Assembly: GCA_035280425.1 (NCBI GenBank)
Contig: DATEFW010000018.1
Coordinates: 200,759-264,758, forward strand
Direction of reading: 5' to 3'
From: QHXW01 sp035280425
Lineage (GTDB): Bacteria; Acidobacteriota; Terriglobia; Bryobacterales; Bryobacteraceae
Length of the DNA stretch: 64,000 bases
Shown here: positions 33,126-41,838 of the stretch, one piece after another
How the letters are laid out: every line of letters starts with the position of its first letter
Position numbering within the stretch: position 1 is the stretch's first letter
Notes under the pieces: generated by a model
What the model was told of the DNA's origin: nothing
The model's database searches: none
The model's input: the letters and a program-made list of their open reading frames with translations, nothing else
Made by a program: the position numbers and the translations under genes

Positions 33126-33932
33126 ATGCCGTCGTATCTGGAAACCGCCGCCGATATTGCGCGCGAAGCCGGAGCGCTGCTCGCGACCATGTTCGAGCGC
33201 CGGGTCGCCATCGAAACCAAAGGTGAATTCGATCTGGTGACCGAGGCGGATCGCGCTTCCGAACGGCTGGTAGTGGAGCGGCTCAGCACCCATTTTCCAT
33301 CGCACGCCATCGTGGCGGAGGAGGGAGGCGGACATGAAAGCGCCTCAGGCTTCCGCTGGTATGTCGATCCGTTGGACGGCACGACGAACTTTGCGCATGG
33401 ATTTCCGATGTTCAACGTGACCATGGCGCTCGAGGCGCAGGGCGAGCTGATTGCCGGCGTGATTTTCGATCCGATTCGCAACGAGCTGTTCACGGCCGAG
33501 CGCGGATCGGGCGCATACCTCAATCACCGGCGGATCCGTGTTTCGCAGGCGAAGCGGCTTGAAGAGAGCCTGCTGGCGACCGGCTTTCCCAGCCGGAAAC
33601 GCCACCTGAACCTGAACATTCATTTCTATCATCAGGTGGCGATGATGACACACGGCGTGCGGCGATGCGGATCGGCGGCGATCGACCTGGCGTACGTGGC
33701 GTGCGGGCGACTAGATGGATTCTGGGAATTCGGACTGAATCCCTGGGACATGGCGGCCGGACGGCTGATCGTGGCCGAGGCGGGCGGCAAGTACTCCGGC
33801 ATGCATGGCGAGCCGCACGAGCTTCGCGGGCCGGATGTGCTGGTGGATAACGGCCTGATACATGAGGAAATCCTGGGCCTGTTTGCGGAGGTGTTTCGCG
33901 GCGAGTACCGGGTTCCGCTGCCCCAGATTTAG
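33126..33932 (+). CDS. suhB: Inositol-1-monophosphatase family protein
   Basis: 268 aa. Both metal-binding signatures are present: WYVDPLDGTTNFAHGFP (motif A) with upstream EEGGG, and WDMAAGRLIVAEAGG (motif B). It dephosphorylates myo-inositol phosphates; E. coli SuhB also acts in rRNA transcription antitermination. It starts 11 bases after the hfq-like gene, so RNA-related function is possible. Confidence 0.9.
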   Translation: MPSYLETAADIAREAGALLATMFERRVAIETKGEFDLVTEADRASERLVVERLSTHFPSHAIVAEEGGGHESASGFRWYVDPLDGTTNFAHGFPMFNVTMALEAQGELIAGVIFDPIRNELFTAERGSGAYLNHRRIRVSQAKRLEESLLATGFPSRKRHLNLNIHFYHQVAMMTHGVRRCGSAAIDLAYVACGRLDGFWEFGLNPWDMAAGRLIVAEAGGKYSGMHGEPHELRGPDVLVDNGLIHEEILGLFAEVFRGEYRVPLPQI

Positions 33933-34039
33933 ATAATCAGAGGCAGGAAGCGCCGGGGCCGATCCGTTTTCTCAAGAAATGTGTGCGCTCGCCGGGCGGC
34001 TTGGCGAGAAGGCGGCGAATCTGGTCGCGCAAAGCGAGC

Positions 34040-34546
34040 TCACTTTCCAGTTTTAGGGTTTTTAGTGTCTTGGCCCGGCTGGTTTTTCTTTTCCTTGTTC
34101 GTTGCCTGGAGCGCATGAAGGACGGCCCGGTCGCGCGGGCGATTCGCAGCCCGCTTACTGGCGATGATATCAGACAGGGCTGCGACCAGAATGCGCTCGC
34201 CGCCGAGCTCTGTGTCGACCGCCCGGCTTTTGAGGGTATAAGAGCGGATACCGTGGATCGTGGTCATGAAATCGAGCTGCAGCGATTCATCTTCGGCTGA
34301 CAGCCGAAAAAGATCGGAAGCGGGGTAATAAGGCTTTAGAATCATGGCCCCCAATGCACGAGCGACGGATTTCAATTTGCGCAGATTGGCCGGTGTTTTG
34401 CGAAACAGAAAATCGAAATCGACCGTGGTAACGGGCGCTCCATGCAGTGCGGCGGCAGCGTTTCCAATCAGGATCGCTTCCAGCGAATTTTCCCGTAAGG
34501 CGCGTGCAACGCGAATTAATGCAGGGCGAGCGTCCATGGAGTTCAC
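34040..34546 (-). CDS. Nucleotidyltransferase-fold protein
   Basis: 168 aa. GNAAAALHGAPVTTVDFDFLF has the spacing of the nucleotidyltransferase signature (small residues, then DxD metal site), followed by a SLQLDFMTTIHG strand with a third Asp. The C-terminal ~25 residues are Lys/Asn-rich and probably disordered. Such stand-alone proteins are often AbiEii/MNT-type toxins, but no AbiEi or HEPN partner is visible on either side. It converges on the inositol phosphatase gene with a 107-base gap that holds nothing recognisable. Confidence 0.65.
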   Translation of the reverse strand: MNSMDARPALIRVARALRENSLEAILIGNAAAALHGAPVTTVDFDFLFRKTPANLRKLKSVARALGAMILKPYYPASDLFRLSAEDESLQLDFMTTIHGIRSYTLKSRAVDTELGGERILVAALSDIIASKRAANRPRDRAVLHALQATNKEKKNQPGQDTKNPKTGK

Positions 34547-34690
34547 AATTCAGCGACAGGTTAACATTTTCACGAAAGCCGCACGGAAGCCGCTGGAAAA
34601 CGAGGGTTTCGCGACGGATGAACAGCCGAAATTGCCTGCCTATTCCTTTACTTTCAGCGCCTTAAGATGATAGCCTAGGTGTCTCATTCC

Positions 34691-35995
34691 ATGCGAACAG
34701 TTGATTTGATTCACCGGAAGCGCAACGGCGAAGAACTGGCCCCGGAAGAGATTTCGCATCTGATCAACGCCTATACGCGCGGCGAAATTCCGGACTACCA
34801 GATGGCTGCGTTCCTCATGGCCGTTTTTTTCACCGGCATGACGGATCGCGAGGTCACGTCGCTGACCGATTTCATGATCCGCTCGGGTGAAATCGTGGAC
34901 CTGTCGTCTATTTCTGGCGTTAAAGTCGACAAGCATTCGACCGGCGGAGTGGGGGATAAGACCAGCATGGTAGTGGGCCCGCTTGCGGCGGCGGCGGGCG
35001 TGGTCGTTCCGATGATGTCCGGCCGGGCGCTCGGGCATACGGGCGGCACGCTCGACAAGCTCGAATCCATACCTGGTTTTCGGACGGACTTTACAGCAGA
35101 CCAGTTTCGGGCGCAGCTTGCCGAGCACGGATTATGCTTTATCGGACAGAGCGATTCCATTGCACCCGCCGATGGGAAACTGTACGCGCTGCGCGATGTG
35201 ACGGCGACGGTGGAATCGATTCCCCTGATCGCGTCGTCGATCATGTCCAAGAAAATGGCGGAGGGCCTGGACGCGCTGGTGCTGGATGTAAAAGTGGGTA
35301 GCGGCGCCTTCATGAAGAAACAGGTCGATGCCAGACGCCTGGCGCAGATGATGGTGGGGATCGGCCGGCGAATGGACAAACGTGTGCAGGCGCTCATCAC
35401 CGACATGAACCAGCCGCTGGGCTACGCCGTGGGCAATGCGCTGGAAGTGATGGAAGTCTCGCAGACGCTCATGAACCAGGGGCCGGCGGATTTAACGCGG
35501 TTGTGTCTGGAGCTGACGGCGCGCATGATTCACCTGGCGAAAATCGCGCCGACGCTCGAAGAGGCGCGGCATGTGGCGGAAAACAAGCTGGTGGACGGTT
35601 CGGGCTACCGCAAGTTCAAGCAGGTGATCGAGGCCCAGGGCGGCAACCCGCAGGCGCTGGATAAATTCGAGCTGCTGCCGAATGCCACGGGGATGCGCGA
35701 GATCAGCTCGCCGCGGGCCGGATACGTCAGTGTCATCGACGCCGGCGAGATCGGCCGGGCCTCTACGCTCATGGGGGCCGGGCGGGACCGGAAGGATGAC
35801 CGCGTCGACCTTGCCGTCGGCGTGATCCTCGAAGTAAAAGTCGGGGAGAAGGTGGATGCCGGCTCGGTTCTCTGCCGCCTCTACTACACGGGCGAAGAGC
35901 ACGTAGAGGAAGCCGCGGAAATCGTCGAAGGCGCATTTCGGATCTCCGCGCAAAAACCGGAAGACCGGGCATTAATTCTCGAAGTCGTGGGTTAA
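34691..35995 (+). CDS. deoA: Pyrimidine-nucleoside / thymidine phosphorylase
   Basis: 434 aa. It splits thymidine or other pyrimidine nucleosides with phosphate to base and (deoxy)ribose-1-phosphate. The signature KHSTGGVGDKTSM, SGRALGHTGGTLDKLE and KVGSGAFMK are all present. ATG 34691 gives the standard MRTVDLIHRKRNG start; GTG 34679 is possible. It is first in a five-gene nucleoside salvage operon and its TAA overlaps the next ATG by one base. Substrate range (DeoA versus broader Pdp) is not resolved. Confidence 0.93.
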   Translation: MRTVDLIHRKRNGEELAPEEISHLINAYTRGEIPDYQMAAFLMAVFFTGMTDREVTSLTDFMIRSGEIVDLSSISGVKVDKHSTGGVGDKTSMVVGPLAAAAGVVVPMMSGRALGHTGGTLDKLESIPGFRTDFTADQFRAQLAEHGLCFIGQSDSIAPADGKLYALRDVTATVESIPLIASSIMSKKMAEGLDALVLDVKVGSGAFMKKQVDARRLAQMMVGIGRRMDKRVQALITDMNQPLGYAVGNALEVMEVSQTLMNQGPADLTRLCLELTARMIHLAKIAPTLEEARHVAENKLVDGSGYRKFKQVIEAQGGNPQALDKFELLPNATGMREISSPRAGYVSVIDAGEIGRASTLMGAGRDRKDDRVDLAVGVILEVKVGEKVDAGSVLCRLYYTGEEHVEEAAEIVEGAFRISAQKPEDRALILEVVG

Positions 35996-37218
35996 TGTCC
36001 CGCTTTACCGGAATTCTCGGTATTCTCGCGATCCTGGTCGCGGCATTCCTGTTTTCCACTCATCGGCGGGCGATCCGGTTGCGCGTTATCGCCTGGGGCC
36101 TGGGGCTTCAATTTGCGTTCGCGGTGCTGGTTCTGAAGACCGGATTTGGAAGAATTTTTCAGGCAATCGGCGTGGGCGTCAACGCCATGCTCAACTACGC
36201 CGAGGCGGGCAGCAATTTCGTATTCGGGCCGCTGGGCATCAAGAGCGGGCCGTTCGGAGTGGTTTTCGCGTTTCAAGTCTTGCCGATCGTTATCTTCATC
36301 GCGTCATTCTTTTCGATTCTTTATTACCTGGGCATCATGCAAATGCTTGTGCGCGCCATGGCGGTGGTGATGCTCAAAGTAATGGGCGCGAGCGGGGCAG
36401 AGTCCTTGAACGTTGCCGCGAGTATTTTCATGGGCCAGACCGAGGCGCCGCTAACGATCAAGCCGTTCATCGCAGGTATGACGGAATCGGAGCTGTTCAC
36501 CATCATGGTGAGCGGGATGGCGCACGTTTCCGGCGCGGTGATGGCGGCTTACGTGAAAATTGCGGGCGTGGAGATCCGGCATTTGCTGACCGCGGTGATC
36601 ATGACTGCGCCGGCGACCATCATGCTGGCCAAGATGTTCGTGCCGGAAACCGAAAAACCGGCAACCGCCGGCCGCGTCGATGTGCAGGTGGAGAAGACCG
36701 CGGTCAATGTGATCGATGCTGCGGCGCAAGGAGCGGGAGACGGCCTGCAACTGGCGCTCAACATCGCCGGGATGCTGATCGCGTTTCTGGCTCTGATCGC
36801 GATGATCAATGGGATTCTCGGATGGGGGCGGACGCTTCCGGGGTTGGGGTGGCTCCCAGGCACGCTCCAGCAGATATTCGCCTGGCTATTTGCTCCGGTC
36901 GCGTGGCTGATGGGCGTGGCGTGGAACGATTGCGCAACGGTGGGGAATCTGCTGGGCACACGCCTGGTGCTGAATGAGTTCGTGGCGTTTCTGCAATTGG
37001 GGCCGCTTCAGTCGCACATGGAACCGCGATCGTTCACGATTGCCACTTATGCGCTCTGCGGTTTTGCCAACTTCAGCTCCATCGCGATCCAGATCGGCGG
37101 CATCGGCGCAATTGCTCCGAAACGCAAATCGGATCTGGCGCGGCTGGGTTTGAAATCGGTGGCAGTCGGTTCGATGGCCAATTTCATGTCGGCCTGCATT
37201 GCGGGCATGCTGTTGTGA
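35995..37218 (+). CDS. nupC: Concentrative nucleoside transporter (NupC/CNT)
   Basis: 407 aa, about 10 membrane segments. The family motif GQTEAPLTIKPFIAGMTESELF and the helix-break sequences TLPGLGWLPGTL and RSFTIATYALCGFANFSSIAIQIGG are clear. It imports nucleosides coupled to H+ or Na+, feeding the phosphorylases encoded on either side. It overlaps the next gene by four bases. Confidence 0.94.
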   Translation: MSRFTGILGILAILVAAFLFSTHRRAIRLRVIAWGLGLQFAFAVLVLKTGFGRIFQAIGVGVNAMLNYAEAGSNFVFGPLGIKSGPFGVVFAFQVLPIVIFIASFFSILYYLGIMQMLVRAMAVVMLKVMGASGAESLNVAASIFMGQTEAPLTIKPFIAGMTESELFTIMVSGMAHVSGAVMAAYVKIAGVEIRHLLTAVIMTAPATIMLAKMFVPETEKPATAGRVDVQVEKTAVNVIDAAAQGAGDGLQLALNIAGMLIAFLALIAMINGILGWGRTLPGLGWLPGTLQQIFAWLFAPVAWLMGVAWNDCATVGNLLGTRLVLNEFVAFLQLGPLQSHMEPRSFTIATYALCGFANFSSIAIQIGGIGAIAPKRKSDLARLGLKSVAVGSMANFMSACIAGMLL

Positions 37219-38039
37219 CGGCGGGAGCAGGAATCCGCGGGGCGTGCGACTGGATTGTTGCGCGCACGAAGCTGCGGCCTCGGGTGGCTGTAGTGCTCGG
37301 TAGCGGGCTCGGCGGATTCGCGGAAACGCTCTCGAGACGCGAGGAGTTCTCATACGCCGATATTCCCGGCTGGCCGGTGTCGACCGCGGTGGGACACGCG
37401 GGAAAGCTGGTTATGGGGGTGCTGGGGACGACTGAAGCCGCAGTGATGTCCGGGCGCGTGCATCTCTACGAGGGCTATACGCCGGCGCAAGTGGTTTTCG
37501 GCGTGCGCGTGCTGGGAGCGTTGGGCGTGCGGGCGATGGTGTTTACCAATGCTGCCGGCGGCATCAGTACGTCGTTCGAACGCGGTGCCCTGGTGCTGAT
37601 CTCGGACCACATTAACTTGCAAGGATCGAATCCGTTGATGGGACCAAACGACGAAACGCTGGGGCCGCGTTTTCCGGATATGTCGGAAGCTTACCCGCGC
37701 TGCTATCGCGATATCGCGAAGCAGGTGGCCGAAGAATTAGGCATCCAGGTCAGCGAGGGTGTGTACGCGGCGGTGCTCGGGCCGAGCTACGAGACTCCAG
37801 CCGAAATTCGCTACTTGCGCGCGATCGGCGCGGATATGGTCGGAATGTCGACGGCGCCGGAAGTGATTGCGGCGAATCACATGGGCATCCGATGCCTGGG
37901 GATTTCGTGCGTCACCAACATGGCTGCGGGCGTTCTGCTGCAAAAAATTTCGCACGCGGAAGTACTCGAGACCGGCGAGGCGGTGCGCGGTACGCTTACG
38001 AGATATTTAACGGCGCTTCTGCCGCGGTTGGAGACCTGA
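37215..38039 (+). CDS. Purine-nucleoside phosphorylase, trimeric type
   Basis: 274 aa. Class of trimeric PNP/MTAP. It has phosphate-binding GSGLGGF, GRVHLYEGY, TNAAGGIS, SDHINLQGSNPLMGPN and purine-site MSTAPEVIAANHMG. It phosphorolyses inosine and guanosine type nucleosides. GTG start inside the last codons of nupC; cytidine deaminase follows after one base. Fits punA/xapA-type enzymes rather than hexameric DeoD. Confidence 0.94.
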   Translation: MTAGAGIRGACDWIVARTKLRPRVAVVLGSGLGGFAETLSRREEFSYADIPGWPVSTAVGHAGKLVMGVLGTTEAAVMSGRVHLYEGYTPAQVVFGVRVLGALGVRAMVFTNAAGGISTSFERGALVLISDHINLQGSNPLMGPNDETLGPRFPDMSEAYPRCYRDIAKQVAEELGIQVSEGVYAAVLGPSYETPAEIRYLRAIGADMVGMSTAPEVIAANHMGIRCLGISCVTNMAAGVLLQKISHAEVLETGEAVRGTLTRYLTALLPRLET

Positions 38040-38040
38040 A

Positions 38041-38424
38041 ATGGACGAGCTGATCGAAGCCGCATTGCGCGCCCGCCAGCATGCCCGGGCGAAATTTTCG
38101 AGTTTCCGCGTGGGCGCCGCCCTCGAGGATGAAGGCGGACGTGTACACACGGGCTGCAATGTGGAGAACGTGAGCTACGGGCTGACGGTATGCGCAGAGC
38201 GCGTGGCTGCATTCAAAGCGATTTCCGAAGGGGCGAGCCGCTTCCGGCGCATCGCCATCGCAGCGGATACCACGATGCTGACACCGCCTTGCGGAGCCTG
38301 CCGCCAGGTTCTGTGGGAGTTGTGCGGCGATATCGAGGTCATTCTGGTCAACCTGCATGGCACCATCGAAGCCATGCGTTTAGGGGAGCTGTTTCCGAGA
38401 CCGTTCGATGATTCGATTCTGTAG
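38041..38424 (+). CDS. cdd: Cytidine deaminase
   Basis: 127 aa, homotetrameric type. Zinc site CAERVAAFKA (Cys and catalytic Glu) and PCGACRQVLWEL (two Cys) with substrate motif GCNVENVSYG. It deaminates (deoxy)cytidine to (deoxy)uridine, which DeoA-type phosphorylase can then cleave. Its last 17 bases overlap the next gene. Confidence 0.95.
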   Translation: MDELIEAALRARQHARAKFSSFRVGAALEDEGGRVHTGCNVENVSYGLTVCAERVAAFKAISEGASRFRRIAIAADTTMLTPPCGACRQVLWELCGDIEVILVNLHGTIEAMRLGELFPRPFDDSIL

Positions 38425-39784
38425 CCTGCTGCTGGTTCTGGCAGCGGCTCTGTTTGCTGAACCGGTCGATTGGATCTGGAGCGCGCGCTATGTGATCATC
38501 ATGGATCCGCAACGGCGGGTGATCGACCATGGCGCGGTGGCGATGCGCGGCGATCGCATCGTGGCAGCCGGAACGAAAGCCGAAATTGATCGGGATTATC
38601 AGCCGCGCGAGCGCCTCGAGCGCCCAGACGCCCTCATCGCGCCCGGATTAATCAACACCCACGGGCATGCACCGATGGTGTTGTTGCGCGGCATCGCCGA
38701 TGACCTGCGTTTGCAGGAATGGCTGGAGCGATACATCTTTCCCGCGGAGGCGCGCAACGTCACGCCGGACTTCGTGCGGTGGGGAACGCGGCTGGCGTGT
38801 CTCGAGATGCTGCTGGGTGGAACGACTACGTTCGCCGATATGTACTATTTCGAGGACACAATCGCCGCAACCGCAAAGGAAGCAGGGATGCGCGGCGTAC
38901 TGGGCGAGACGATCATCGGCTTTCCTTCGCCCGACGCCAAGACGCCGGCGGATGCGCTGCGGTTCACCGAGAGGTTTTTGGCGCGCTATCGAGGCGACCC
39001 GCTCATTACGGCGGCTGTGGCGCCGCACGCCATTTTCACCAATTCGGACGAAACCCTTCGCGAGGCACGCGCCCTGGCGAACCGCTATTCCGCGCCGCTG
39101 TTGATCCATCTTTCGGAGACCAAGCGCGAGAATGACGATATCGTAGCCAAGCGCGGGCGGTCGCCGGCGCAGGCCCTGGACGCGCTCGGCGTTTTTAATG
39201 GACGGACGCTGGCCGCGCATGCCGTTTGGGTCGATGATGCAGATCTCAAGATTCTTCGCGACCGCCACGTAGGAATTGCGCATTGCCCTTCGAGCAACAT
39301 GAAGCTCGCCAGCGGCGTGGCGCCGGTGATGAAGATGCTGGCGCTCGATCTGGCGGTGGGATTGGGCACGGACGGGCCCGCGGGCAGCAATAACGACCTG
39401 AACATGTTCGAGGAAATGGATCTGGCGGCGAAATTGCAAAAAGTCACGACGGGAGATCCCGAGGCGCTCACGGCGAGGCAGGCGATTGAAATGGCGACCA
39501 TCCGGGGCGCTCGCGGGCTTGGTGTGGAAAAAGAGATCGGCTCACTCGAGCCTGGTAAACGCGCCGATCTCATTGTCGTCCGGCTTGACCGGCCGAACGC
39601 CGTGCCGCTCTACGATGTGTACTCCCAGATGGTCTTCGCGCTTAAAGCCTCGGATGTCCAGGATGTGATGGTGAACGGCCGGTTTGTGGTGCGGAATGGG
39701 CAGCCGCTGACCATCGATGCGAAACAAGTTTTGGCGAAGGCGGAAGAATACGGCGGGAAAGTCAAGGCATCGTTAAAAAAGTAG
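38408..39784 (+). CDS. Exported amidohydrolase, MTA/SAH deaminase-like
   Basis: 458 aa. Signal peptide residues 1-~18 (MIRFCSLLLVLAAALFAEP), then a metal-dependent TIM barrel with NTHGHAPMVLLRG, LIHLSETKRE, AHAVWVDD and GTDGPAGSNNDLNM. This is the pattern of 5-methylthioadenosine/S-adenosylhomocysteine deaminases and related adenosine deaminases. Its place at the end of a nucleoside salvage operon fits deamination of an adenine nucleoside. The signal peptide puts it outside the cytoplasm, upstream of uptake by NupC. Confidence 0.85.
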   Translation: MIRFCSLLLVLAAALFAEPVDWIWSARYVIIMDPQRRVIDHGAVAMRGDRIVAAGTKAEIDRDYQPRERLERPDALIAPGLINTHGHAPMVLLRGIADDLRLQEWLERYIFPAEARNVTPDFVRWGTRLACLEMLLGGTTTFADMYYFEDTIAATAKEAGMRGVLGETIIGFPSPDAKTPADALRFTERFLARYRGDPLITAAVAPHAIFTNSDETLREARALANRYSAPLLIHLSETKRENDDIVAKRGRSPAQALDALGVFNGRTLAAHAVWVDDADLKILRDRHVGIAHCPSSNMKLASGVAPVMKMLALDLAVGLGTDGPAGSNNDLNMFEEMDLAAKLQKVTTGDPEALTARQAIEMATIRGARGLGVEKEIGSLEPGKRADLIVVRLDRPNAVPLYDVYSQMVFALKASDVQDVMVNGRFVVRNGQPLTIDAKQVLAKAEEYGGKVKASLKK

Positions 39785-39819
39785 ATTCGCGCGGCGAAAA
39801 ATCGTGCGTTCGAGTGATC

Positions 39820-41736
39820 CTAGACTTGCCGCGTTCGTTTCTCCGCCAGGCTGAATTTCTCGTACCAGGTTGATTCCGCTCCGCCGCCGTACCGCGAGAT
39901 CACCACTTCAACGAGGTATGGCTTGCCGTCACGCGTGGCGGCGATGCCGCGCTTGAGGGCTGCATCCAGAGCGCCGCCCGCTTCGACGCGCTCCCCTTTC
40001 ACGCCCTGGCTTTCCGCGAGTTTCACGAAGTCGATATCCGGGTCACCCAGGTACATGCCGGCATAGTGGCCGGCCTTGTGCATCTTGCCTTTGTAACTGT
40101 CGTAGGCGTGGCGGACAGTCTGGTAATTATGATTGTTCCAGACGACGGTCAGAACGGGAATCGAATAGCGCACCTGGGTCCAGAAACCAGCAGCGCTGTA
40201 CATGAGCGCACCGTCGCCGATGGAGCAAATCACCTGGCGGTCGGGCGCTGCGAGCTTCGCGCCAATCGCCGCACCCACTCCCCATCCGAGGCCCGCGCCG
40301 GTATTGCCCAGCCACATCGGTTCGTTTTCGCGGAAGCCGAACGGGAATGCATCGTACTTGCCGGTGAGATTTTCGCTCACGACGATCGCGTTGGGGTCGA
40401 TCACGCGCGCCAATGCGGCTCCAAGTTCGTCAGGGTGAATCGGCTTCTGGCCGGAGTTCTTGCGGGCATCGGCCTGAGCTTTGGCGCGGATCGCGCCTGA
40501 CAGCGTCTTGATTTCTTCCGAGCGCGACGCGCTCATTTCCGCAAGCCGCTGCTTCGTCGCGAGCGATTCAACAGCAGCTTGCAAATCTTCGAGCGTTTCT
40601 TTTACATCGCCGGCCAGCGCGAGATCGGTGGCGCTGGTGCGCCCCATAGCGGCGGTATCGATGCCGATGCGCAAGATGCGCGCTTCGGGCGGAGTTTCGG
40701 GATTTTGAGGAATTACCTTGCCGCCGAAGTCGCGCGCGCCCACCGCGAGGATGAGATCGACACCGCGCTTGACGTAATCCGACTGCATGTTGAAACGGCC
40801 AAGATAGTTCGCGTGATGCACCGGGAAATTGCAGAATCCCTGCTGGCCGGCCGCCACCGGCAAACCAAACTTTTCTGCAAGGGCCACCATTTCCGCCTGT
40901 GCGCCCGATTTCCAGATTTCATCGCCCACAACAACCAGCGGGCGCTTGGCCTCGACCAGCATGCGCGCTGCTTCCTGCACTGCGCCAGAAGACGGCCGCA
41001 CGCGCGCGCGGAGCAGAAAACGGTTCGCCGGCAGAATCTGCGCCTTCTGATTCTTCGCCTCCAGCGCGTAGTGCGCCATCGCGAGGTACACCGGCCCGCC
41101 CGGCTCGGTGGCGGCCACTTTGAATGCACGCCGCATCATCAGGGGCAGGCTCTCTCCGTTGCGCGCCTCCCACGAAATCTTGGTGAACTGGCGAACGATT
41201 TCTTTCTGATCGAATCCGGGACGCGGCGCGAGTCCGACGTCGTCAGACCAGAGTTCGTTGTCGTTGAGCCCGGCGGTCACTACAATTGCCGAGCCGTCGC
41301 GGCTGGCGTTATAAAGCTGGCCGGCCATCTGCGCAGTTCCAGCCACCACGTGCACGTTGACGAAAGCCGGCTTGCTGCTGACCCGATGGTAGCCATCGGC
41401 CATAGAGACGACCAGCCCTTCGTGCAGCGCCATGATGAGCTGCATGCCGGGCGTATCGGTGAAGGCGTCGTACAGCCCGACTTCGAATGAGCCGGGGTTG
41501 CAGAACATGTACTCGACGCCCGCGGCCTTGGCCTGTGCGACGGCCAGCTCACCGCCCGTGCCTTCGATCGTACTTGCGCCCGAGGCTTCCGGATGCACGG
41601 CGGCGCGCTCGGAAGCATCGAGCGGCGCCAGCATAGATTTTGCTGCGGCGAGCGTGAAACCCATGGCGGACATTCGCGATAGGAACCCGCGACGGTCGAG
41701 ACGGTGATCGAGATAATGGTGAACCAGCTCCTGCAT
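39820..41736 (-). CDS. Thiamine-diphosphate enzyme with Tat-type leader
   Basis: 638 aa from ATG 41736. Leader LDRRGFLSRMSAMGFTLAAA is a Tat signal (RRGFL). The three domains of acetolactate synthase-like enzymes follow. The PYR domain has the catalytic Glu in ALHEGLVVSMADGY, the middle domain lies at ~230-370, and the PP domain has the ThDP motif GDGALMYSAAGFWTQ...NNHNY. Relatives include acetolactate synthase, benzoylformate decarboxylase and oxalyl-CoA decarboxylase; the substrate is not clear. Export of a folded ThDP enzyme is unusual. The frame continues to 41889 without function. It is divergent from the aminotransferase gene. Confidence 0.83.
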   Translation of the reverse strand: MQELVHHYLDHRLDRRGFLSRMSAMGFTLAAAKSMLAPLDASERAAVHPEASGASTIEGTGGELAVAQAKAAGVEYMFCNPGSFEVGLYDAFTDTPGMQLIMALHEGLVVSMADGYHRVSSKPAFVNVHVVAGTAQMAGQLYNASRDGSAIVVTAGLNDNELWSDDVGLAPRPGFDQKEIVRQFTKISWEARNGESLPLMMRRAFKVAATEPGGPVYLAMAHYALEAKNQKAQILPANRFLLRARVRPSSGAVQEAARMLVEAKRPLVVVGDEIWKSGAQAEMVALAEKFGLPVAAGQQGFCNFPVHHANYLGRFNMQSDYVKRGVDLILAVGARDFGGKVIPQNPETPPEARILRIGIDTAAMGRTSATDLALAGDVKETLEDLQAAVESLATKQRLAEMSASRSEEIKTLSGAIRAKAQADARKNSGQKPIHPDELGAALARVIDPNAIVVSENLTGKYDAFPFGFRENEPMWLGNTGAGLGWGVGAAIGAKLAAPDRQVICSIGDGALMYSAAGFWTQVRYSIPVLTVVWNNHNYQTVRHAYDSYKGKMHKAGHYAGMYLGDPDIDFVKLAESQGVKGERVEAGGALDAALKRGIAATRDGKPYLVEVVISRYGGGAESTWYEKFSLAEKRTRQV

Positions 41737-41838
41737 CTCTGCCCCCGGTGGGGATGATACTGCACTTCGGCCGCCCGCACAAACGAGGCACGCGGGAGTT
41801 ACCGTAGCACCCGCCATTGTTTCATCGAAACGCGTGCG

